A stretch of DNA of 26,287 nucleotides from Deltaproteobacteria bacterium (GTDB lineage: Bacteria > Myxococcota_A > JAADFL01), in the NCBI GenBank assembly GCA_013152945.1, contig JAADFL010000074.1:1-26287 (forward strand). The letters are read 5' to 3'. The notes under the pieces were generated by a model. The model made no database searches and was not told where the DNA came from. It worked only from the letters and a program-made list of their open reading frames with translations. A program made the translations under genes and the position numbers. Shown here in pieces: positions 8,508-14,908 of the stretch; position 1 is the first letter of the stretch; every line of letters starts with the position of its first letter.

Positions 8508-9239
8508 ATGAGCAACCGGATACATATTGGGACATCGGGATGGACCTACGACGATTGGTCCGGTGTATTCTATCCCAAGGGGGTAAGCGGTCCAGGGAGG
8601 CTTTCATATTATATTTCGAAATTTGATTCAGTGGAATTGAATGCATCTTTCTACAGGTTCCCGTCGAAAGTCGCCATAGGATCCTGGAACAGGAAACTGG
8701 GCAAAGATTTCCACATGGCAGTCAAGGGCCACAGGAAGATTACCCATTTCAAAAGGTTGAAGAGTTGCGAGGATGTCCTGCCGGCCTTTATGGAACGCAT
8801 CTCGCTCCTCCATGCAGTAAGGATAGTCTTGTGGCAGTTGCCGCCTTCCCTGAAGAAAGATCTTTCATTGCTCGAAGCATTCCTCGAGCTTCTCGGAAAC
8901 GAACAAAGACATGCGATCGAGTTCAGGCACGAAAGCTGGTGGCACCCGGATACGGTGTCCTTGCTTTCCAGGTACCGGGTGTGTTTCGTAAGCGTGAGCC
9001 ATCCGCGATTGCCGGGCGATATCGTGCCTACGGCCGACACGTTGTACGTCCGTTTTCACGGCTTGGGAGAAAAACCATATGATTACGACTACAGCAATCG
9101 TGAATTGGCGACCTGGGCCGAAAAGATCAGGCCCTTGTTGAATAACAGGGAATTGTATGCCTATTTCAACAACGATTTCAGGTGCAGAGCCGTGCATGAT
9201 GCAATGGCCTTCAGGGAGATGTTCAAGAACACCCTTTAA
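8508..9239 (+). CDS. DUF72 family protein
   Basis: This 243-residue protein is a DUF72 (YecE-like) TIM-barrel protein. Family hallmarks are the N-terminal IGTSGWTYDDWSGVFYP, the SVELNASFYRFP strand, the F.MAVKGHRKITH segment, WQLPPS, AIEFRHESWW, and the C-terminal YFNND. Family size is about 240-280 residues, so it is full length. The biochemical role of DUF72 proteins is not established. The ATG lacks a clear Shine-Dalgarno sequence. A TATAAC box at 8391-8396 could be a -10 element, but no -35 partner fits. It is the only plus-strand gene in the left half and converges with the Mla-type operon, leaving 33 bases between stop codons. Confidence 0.88.
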   Translation: MSNRIHIGTSGWTYDDWSGVFYPKGVSGPGRLSYYISKFDSVELNASFYRFPSKVAIGSWNRKLGKDFHMAVKGHRKITHFKRLKSCEDVLPAFMERISLLHAVRIVLWQLPPSLKKDLSLLEAFLELLGNEQRHAIEFRHESWWHPDTVSLLSRYRVCFVSVSHPRLPGDIVPTADTLYVRFHGLGEKPYDYDYSNRELATWAEKIRPLLNNRELYAYFNNDFRCRAVHDAMAFREMFKNTL

Positions 9240-9272
9240 GTGCATGCGATATTTCTTGTTCCAATTAGGCGG

Positions 9273-10889
9273 TCAGAGTATTTCGTAAGAAAACCTTAAT
9301 AAAAGCCTTTGCCTTATCTGCAGCATATCCTCGAGTTTCTTGTCGTATGCCAAATCGACAATGTAATTTAGTGATGCAAATGAAACAAGCCTGAAGCTTA
9401 CTGTCAACTGCCACTTCATAATGGGACTGCTCCAGTCCTCAATCGGTTCCAGAAGCTTGAACTCCGTGGTCAGGCTTATCCATCTCGTCATCCTGCCGAT
9501 ACCGATCAGGCTGGCCTCGGGGCCCATGCGATATGAGTTCGGTACTTTCAAGAGATACGAAACGTCAGCAGCATCAGGGCCGGCACATGGAGAAGTCTCA
9601 CTGGAGGTTGCTTTTAACACATCCGAGCAACCGACTTCGCGGTAAAGACCGCGGGTCAATACCTGCAATGCTCCATAACCGATTCGCAGGTCCAACGAAA
9701 ATATGTAACTCGGGGAGATGTCGAAAGAAAGGCCGCCCCCTTCTTCGAGTTCGGACTTGCCGAATGCGTCCGCAATCCTGGTCTTTTGCAGGGTTACGAC
9801 CCCGGATTCAGGGTCGTTCACGCCCTTGAAATATTGCACCGATCTCCTCTTGCCATAGTCGATGTAGCTCGGGAAGAGTTGACCATCATATCCAACCCTG
9901 ACATAGGGGCCGAACCAGGGAACGATCCGATAGGTGTACACCGCATCCAGATCGACCTGGTCCGTCCTGGGGTCGAAATCTCCATTGGGGCGTTTCTGCC
10001 TGGCGTGTTCCGCTTCCAGCCTCAAATATAGTTCATGTCCCTCCAAGTTGTAACGTACGGTTCCGTCCAGGTACAACCCCAGGTTCAAGGTATTGCCGAA
10101 TTCCCTGCCCGGGACATGGTCTGCCCTGTCGAATGCAAAATTTCCACCTATCAAGAGACCTAGTTTCCAGTTCTGCACCGCTGTCTCCGCTTCACCACGG
10201 CTCACCACGCCTCCACCAAGGAAATCGCCGATTCGCGAGGCATCGTCTTCACCGGTTTCCTCGACGAGGGTGAAGTGAACAAGTTCGCCGGGAAGCAATC
10301 TCACTGTCAGAAAATTGGTCCTTGCCCGGTAGTTCTCTCCGGTCTTCACAAGCATGTACAAACCCGGAGGCAATAACCATGTCCTCAAGATTTCCCCCCG
10401 CCTGAAATCGGCTCCCAGCCCCATGCCGAAATCCTGATTATCCGGCAGGTGTATCAACTCATATGACCCCCTGAACGGTGAATTTCGTTTATCAACCACC
10501 CTGACTTTGAGGCCGGCCCATACCGGCTTCAGGATTGTGCTCCTGCCTTCAACTACCTTAACATTGAATCTCATCATCTGGTCGAGCACCCCTGAACCAA
10601 CACGTACGACATAGTTGCCGGGCGGCAGGATTGTCTTGTTGCCCATAGGCTGTTCAGATATCAGCTCATTGTTTTTATACACCAGGTAATATGGTTCGGC
10701 TGCGCTGTTGCTCATGGCCGGAACGAAGATTGCCCCTTTTCCTACCGGAATGAGTGTGGGATCCCTCTCATCCTGTTCTTCGGGAGAAGGCATTTGCCAT
10801 CCCTTCCATTTTTCGGCCTGCTCTGCGCCCCTTGCGGGTAAAACCAGGAAAAAAGCAGCAGTCACCATACCAAGTTTGAAGAGAGTCAT
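9273..10889 (-). CDS. Predicted outer-membrane beta-barrel of MCE operon
   Basis: This 538-residue protein starts with a signal peptide (cleavage near ARGA, residues 19-22). Residues 60-225 look like two beta-sandwich units of PEGA type, with the turn motifs LPPGNYVVRV and LLPPGLYMLV. From about residue 245 the sequence alternates hydrophobic and polar residues in aromatic-rich strands (LNLGLYLDGTVRYNL, LYLRLEAEH, LLLRFSYEIL at the C-terminus), as in an outer-membrane beta-barrel; DUF3078 or DUF481-like barrels are the nearest pattern I can suggest. Its ATG overlaps the stop of the PqiC-like lipoprotein gene by 4 bases (ATGA), so its synthesis is tied to the lipid-transport operon. It could be the outer-membrane partner of that transporter; this is inference. 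Confidence 0.65.
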   Translation of the reverse strand: MTLFKLGMVTAAFFLVLPARGAEQAEKWKGWQMPSPEEQDERDPTLIPVGKGAIFVPAMSNSAAEPYYLVYKNNELISEQPMGNKTILPPGNYVVRVGSGVLDQMMRFNVKVVEGRSTILKPVWAGLKVRVVDKRNSPFRGSYELIHLPDNQDFGMGLGADFRRGEILRTWLLPPGLYMLVKTGENYRARTNFLTVRLLPGELVHFTLVEETGEDDASRIGDFLGGGVVSRGEAETAVQNWKLGLLIGGNFAFDRADHVPGREFGNTLNLGLYLDGTVRYNLEGHELYLRLEAEHARQKRPNGDFDPRTDQVDLDAVYTYRIVPWFGPYVRVGYDGQLFPSYIDYGKRRSVQYFKGVNDPESGVVTLQKTRIADAFGKSELEEGGGLSFDISPSYIFSLDLRIGYGALQVLTRGLYREVGCSDVLKATSSETSPCAGPDAADVSYLLKVPNSYRMGPEASLIGIGRMTRWISLTTEFKLLEPIEDWSSPIMKWQLTVSFRLVSFASLNYIVDLAYDKKLEDMLQIRQRLLLRFSYEIL

Positions 10890-11527
10890 TGATTCTTCCC
10901 CTTGGCCTTGTTGAAGAACTCATCCAGGTTTTCGGCTATCTGCCTTGCATGTTTCTCGAATATCTCGGATAGGGCCTTGACTACATAAACCGGGGCCTTG
11001 TTGTGAACAGGTTTCTTGTCGTCGAACTCGTAGCTCCATACTACCTTGTCCGAGCCATAGGCGGTCATGTGGAGAGAAAGCGCCAAGTGGGCGAACCATG
11101 AATCGCCGCTATCCAATTCCTCGACTGCCAACACCTCGCCGGACAGTTCATAGTCCGGGGTACGCTCGGTGAACTTTGTTACGATGCGGGATACTACCTC
11201 GGATTCCGTCAGGTACCTCCTCAAGAGGTCCGAAATCATTTTCTGCGGCCTGACAGCCCACAATTGGTAATGATAGTATTCGAACTCGAACTGGGAATAC
11301 CTGTACACCATCTTTTCTTTGTCATACGCATAGTTGATATCAAGCGGCTTTATCCTCAATACCAATGAATGCGTCGGGAATTTTTTCACCTTCAACGGCC
11401 TAAGGTAGGCCATCATGAAAAAATGTTCCTTTGGCGGGACAGCACATGCAATGATGCTTTTTGTAACCGTTATAAGCAATAATGTCATGATTAACAGCGA
11501 CAGCGTTTGTCGTGCCTTCTTGGTCAC
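10886..11527 (-). CDS. ABC-type transport auxiliary lipoprotein (PqiC-like)
   Basis: This 213-residue protein has a signal segment ending in a Cys at residue 28 (SIIAC), giving a probable lipoprotein. The body fits the PqiC/MlaB-linked auxiliary lipoprotein family: a strand pair LVLRIKPLDI, then YRYSQFEFEYYHYQLWAVRPQKMI, then a helix and the LSGEVLAVEEL strand. Such lipoproteins sit in the periplasmic face of the outer membrane and work with MCE transporters. The start is GTG at 11525-11527, overlapping the stop of the MCE gene by 4 bases (GTGA), and its own stop overlaps the next start by 4 bases. Confidence 0.78.
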   Translation of the reverse strand: MTKKARQTLSLLIMTLLLITVTKSIIACAVPPKEHFFMMAYLRPLKVKKFPTHSLVLRIKPLDINYAYDKEKMVYRYSQFEFEYYHYQLWAVRPQKMISDLLRRYLTESEVVSRIVTKFTERTPDYELSGEVLAVEELDSGDSWFAHLALSLHMTAYGSDKVVWSYEFDDKKPVHNKAPVYVVKALSEIFEKHARQIAENLDEFFNKAKGKNQ

Positions 11528-12558
11528 GGCAACCTCCTTTCTTCACGATGGGAGCCCCCCAGGAGCAGAGCAGGATTCTCTTTTATAAGCCTTGAAAAAT
11601 CCCTGAAGTTCTCTGAAGCCTCGACCAGGTTTTGAACAGCCGCATAGATACCCTCTCTTGTTTGGTTCAGTGTCAACTGTGCCTTTGCCACGAACTTGGA
11701 CGCCTTGTCCAGGAACTTGTTGAGTCTTGCAACGGACATCTTCAGCCCCTTTTCCCCCATCCTGGCCTTTGCCTCGTCCATGGTAATCCTCGCATCCTTC
11801 AGCGTGGCGCCCACGTCCTGTACTACCGTATCCAGGCGTTTTGGATTCAAGAGTTCGACTGCTGCATCAGTGATCCTTTTCATGCCCCCCTTTGCCTCAT
11901 CCACGGTTTTTTTCGCGGCTTGGAGCAATTCCACGAGGGACTGGGCTGCTGTTCCTGCCCCCCTTATCGCATCCCTGATTCCTTTCTCGTTCTTTGACGC
12001 CAACCTATCCATGCGACCGGCCAGGTGGTTTACGCTGTCAAGCAGATTCGCCAATCTCTGGCGGTTCGAGTCGCCTGTAAGTTCGACCAGGTTGTTTATC
12101 ACAATCTCTATTTTTTTCGAAAGGCTCTCGGCGCGCACGGTAAGATCGTCCACCATGCTAGTACCTGACTTTACCTCGGATCCCGGCTTCAAGGTTTCGG
12201 CTTCGTTTGTTCCTCCCCGTATCTCCAGGAATTTGAGACCTGTGATGCCGAACATGTTCATTACCACGCGGGCATCGGCCTTTACAGGTGTCCCGCCGTC
12301 AAGGGAAAACCTGACCATTGTCTTTGTAATGTCCTCGGGGTCTATGAGTATTTTTTCCACCCTGCCGACCCTGACACCATTGTACTTGACCTGGGCGCCT
12401 ACCTCCAGGCCGCTGACCGATTCCGTGTACTTGGCATAATAGAAATCCCTTTTCTCCCAAAGAGCCCTCCCAAGAACGGCGGCCAATCCGGCAATCAGGG
12501 CCAAAACCGAGACCAACACGAAAAAACCCAGTCTGGCCTTTTGAGCTCGGGTGATCAT
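11524..12558 (-). CDS. mlaD: MlaD/MCE family lipid-transport protein
   Basis: This 344-residue protein has an N-terminal transmembrane anchor (about 10-30) and one MCE domain (about 38-115) with the hallmark VSGLEVGAQVKYNGVRVGRV and GLKFLEIRGG. MCE proteins form hexameric rings in the periplasm that pass phospholipids between the membranes. After the MCE domain about 200 residues are helical and Ala/Lys/Asp-rich, longer than the E. coli MlaD tail and like the needle-forming members. The ATG at 12556-12558 follows GAGGAGG and overlaps the stop of the ATPase gene by 4 bases (ATGA). Confidence 0.87.
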   Translation of the reverse strand: MITRAQKARLGFFVLVSVLALIAGLAAVLGRALWEKRDFYYAKYTESVSGLEVGAQVKYNGVRVGRVEKILIDPEDITKTMVRFSLDGGTPVKADARVVMNMFGITGLKFLEIRGGTNEAETLKPGSEVKSGTSMVDDLTVRAESLSKKIEIVINNLVELTGDSNRQRLANLLDSVNHLAGRMDRLASKNEKGIRDAIRGAGTAAQSLVELLQAAKKTVDEAKGGMKRITDAAVELLNPKRLDTVVQDVGATLKDARITMDEAKARMGEKGLKMSVARLNKFLDKASKFVAKAQLTLNQTREGIYAAVQNLVEASENFRDFSRLIKENPALLLGGSHREERRLP

Positions 12559-13352
12559 TTGTTCTCCTCCTCGCAGTGCAAGGCAGCCAGCAATGTGCCC
12601 GTTCCTCCTGCTGCAGCGGGAGCCTTGCGGGCCAGGTAATCTTGTACTGCTTGGTTATTCGACTCCCTCATCTCGGCAAGGCTGCCCTCAAACAATACAT
12701 TGCCTTCATCCAGCATTAATACCCGATCCGCAATTAGTTTAACGCTTGCCATTTCATGTGTTACCGCAACTACGGTCATTGCGAGCGTATCCCGCAGGTC
12801 CCTGATGAGTCTGTCTATTCCTGCGGCAGTCAGTGGGTCCAGGCCTGCACTCGGCTCGTCACAAAACAGTATTTCAGGATCCAATGCAATCGCTCTCGCA
12901 AGAGCAGCCCTTTTCCGCATCCCTCCGGAGAGTTCGGGCGGGAACAGGCCGGCAGCATCAAACAATCCCACCATGGACAATTTCATCCTGACCACGTCGG
13001 ATATTACGGCCCCCGGCAAATCCGTGTGTTGTTCCAATGGCAGGGCGACATTTTCGGCTATGGTCAGTGAATTGAGTAACGCTCCGCCCTGGAACAGTAC
13101 GCCTGTCCTGGTCAACACCTCTTTTTTCTCCCCTTCATCGGCTTGTAAAAGGTCCAGACCCAGGAGTTTGACAGTACCGGCAGCCGGTTCCATGAGTCCG
13201 ACGGCATGTTTCAACAGGGTGCTTTTGCCGCAACCGCTTCCGCCGAGAACAGTCAATATTTCTCCCTTTTCCACGAGCAGGTCCAGGTCCTCGAGTATGA
13301 CCTTGTCGCCGTACTGGGCCTTGAGTCCTCTTATTTCCAATGGCCATGGCAT
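12555..13352 (-). CDS. mlaF: MlaF-type ABC transporter ATP-binding protein
   Basis: This 265-residue ABC ATPase powers the MCE lipid transporter from the cytoplasmic side. The Walker A motif is GGSGCGKST (37-45), the signature LSGGM (141-145), Walker B ILFCDEP (161-167) and the H-loop His199 in VTHE. The signature continues as RKRAALARAIALDPE, typical of the MlaF/MkL branch. The ATG at 13350-13352 follows the permease stop by 16 bases with a weak AGGA site. It is the second gene of the coupled operon. Confidence 0.92.
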   Translation of the reverse strand: MPWPLEIRGLKAQYGDKVILEDLDLLVEKGEILTVLGGSGCGKSTLLKHAVGLMEPAAGTVKLLGLDLLQADEGEKKEVLTRTGVLFQGGALLNSLTIAENVALPLEQHTDLPGAVISDVVRMKLSMVGLFDAAGLFPPELSGGMRKRAALARAIALDPEILFCDEPSAGLDPLTAAGIDRLIRDLRDTLAMTVVAVTHEMASVKLIADRVLMLDEGNVLFEGSLAEMRESNNQAVQDYLARKAPAAAGGTGTLLAALHCEEENK

Positions 13353-13368
13353 TGCTTCATCCTATCTG

Positions 13369-14490
13369 TTAACTGTACCAGAACAACAGGGAAAATATCG
13401 CATCAGCAACGATAACTCCGAAAATTGCCTGTACAACAGCCGAAGTCGTCACCCTGCCGACTCCTTCAGCCCCACCGCTTACACGGAAGCCGTTGAAGGC
13501 TCCTACCACCAGTATAATCCAACCGAATACCACACTCTTGAGCAACCCGGACAAGATGTCCTTTAGTATTAGTGCCCTGGCAGTCTGATGAATAAAAGTC
13601 TGTGGCGAGAGATTGAGCAGTAACATGCCTATCAGCATTCCACCAAGTATTCCGAAGATCGCGGAGATCACGGTCAACAAGGGCTGTGTAAAAGTAATAG
13701 CATATAACTTGGGCACTATGAGAAAACGAACAGGCTCCAACCCAAGTGTCCTGAGGGCATCTATCTCTTCGGTTACCTTCATAGTGGCCACTTCGGCTGC
13801 AACCGCCGAGCCCGAGCGCCCGGCTACCAAGATAGCGGTGAGCAAAGGCGCGAGTTCCCTTGTCATAGCCAACGCCAACATGTCGGCCACGTAGACATTG
13901 GCTCCGAAAGTACGAAGCTGGGTTGCTGAAAGCAAGGCCATTGTAAGTCCGACTATGAAGGATATGAGGGCCACTATTCCCGATGCCCTCGAACCCAGTA
14001 TGACGGCCTGTTCAAGTGCTGCGCCTTTCCTGTAGGGACGCCTTACGAACGGAGATGTCAACGCCCAGGTAAAGGTATCTGCGCAGAGCAGAAGCAACTC
14101 TTTTGCAGCAGCAAGGAATTCGATTAGGTCTTGGCCCTTGCGCTCCAAATACGGCGGTTCGATCCTTGTTACGGCCTCGGACAGTGACTTGAACCGGAAG
14201 ACTTGGAACGCATGCCCGGCTTGCTTCGAAAGCCTGCTGACCTTTAACGCGCAGCCTTTTTCCTTGGCGCTTCGCAATAGATCGGCGAACATGGCAATGC
14301 CTGCCGAGTCGACTCGTTCGACATTTTCGAGATCGATCGAAAGGGATACGCCGCGTAATATTTTGGTACGCAAGGCCTTGTAGACTGCAGGTACGGAAAC
14401 CTTGTCCAGCACTCCCCGGAGAACCAATTCCCTTGGTCTGGATTCATCAGGAAGCCACTCGAAGCTCAACCTTGGTCCTGCTTCGCCCAT
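13369..14490 (-). CDS. mlaE: MlaE-type permease with N-terminal STAS domain
   Basis: This 373-residue protein joins a STAS domain (about 5-100, with the VDSAG motif at about 61-64) to an MlaE permease domain (about 125-370). The permease shows the family hallmark ELAPLLTAILVAGRSGSA followed by VTEEIDALRTLG, and five or six hydrophobic segments. In E. coli the STAS function is a separate protein, MlaB; here it is fused to the permease, a common arrangement in other phyla. ATG at 14488-14490 is taken as start; a TTG three codons upstream (14499) is also possible because GGAGG lies between good distances for the two. It heads the Mla-type run. Confidence 0.9.
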   Translation of the reverse strand: MGEAGPRLSFEWLPDESRPRELVLRGVLDKVSVPAVYKALRTKILRGVSLSIDLENVERVDSAGIAMFADLLRSAKEKGCALKVSRLSKQAGHAFQVFRFKSLSEAVTRIEPPYLERKGQDLIEFLAAAKELLLLCADTFTWALTSPFVRRPYRKGAALEQAVILGSRASGIVALISFIVGLTMALLSATQLRTFGANVYVADMLALAMTRELAPLLTAILVAGRSGSAVAAEVATMKVTEEIDALRTLGLEPVRFLIVPKLYAITFTQPLLTVISAIFGILGGMLIGMLLLNLSPQTFIHQTARALILKDILSGLLKSVVFGWIILVVGAFNGFRVSGGAEGVGRVTTSAVVQAIFGVIVADAIFSLLFWYS

Positions 14491-14566
14491 ACTGTCCAAA
14501 TTCCTCCGGCTCGATCGACTTTAAAAGAGAAGCAAAACGATTTCCCCCATGGGTCTATGTTTCAAG

Positions 14567-14743
14567 CTATTCTTTCTGCCTCTTTTTCATTTTCACATGT
14601 CTGAAAGGTGCGAATGTCAAGTAACGATGATTGCAATCTATGCACCTGAACGGCTTTATTCCAATCAGTTTCAGTGCCCTTTCCCCCGGCCCTCTCGTGC
14701 GGGAGCGAACGATGTTCGTACTTGTACACCTGGGACATCTCAT
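14567..14743 (-). CDS. Small zinc-ribbon protein, 58 residues
   Basis: Reading the minus strand from the ATG at 14741-14743 to TAG at 14567-14569 gives 58 residues. It has two CxxC knuckles, MRCPRC at residues 3-6 and RCIDC at 34-37, with a basic linker (SRTRGPGERALKLIGIKPF) and a basic C-terminus (HVKMKKRQKE). This matches the pattern of small zinc-ribbon proteins of the form CPxC..RSR..E..L...PFRC..C..R. The only in-frame start is this ATG; no clear Shine-Dalgarno site precedes it. It lies 76 bases upstream of mlaE on the same strand, and no other gene fills the gap. Role unknown; nucleic-acid binding is plausible. Confidence 0.7.
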   Translation of the reverse strand: MRCPRCTSTNIVRSRTRGPGERALKLIGIKPFRCIDCNHRYLTFAPFRHVKMKKRQKE

Positions 14744-14908
14744 AAAGTTATCGTGTACAGGGGTGCAGGCGTACCTGTCAAGTACTCTCGAACGGGAATA
14801 TCATCACTTGATGTTACCAGTTGCTGTTACCGGTTCAATTATTTTGCTTTGCAGGCAGCGCCGGGCAAAAAGAAAGAAACACCAAGCCCCGGTTTGCCCA
14901 GTAAAGGT

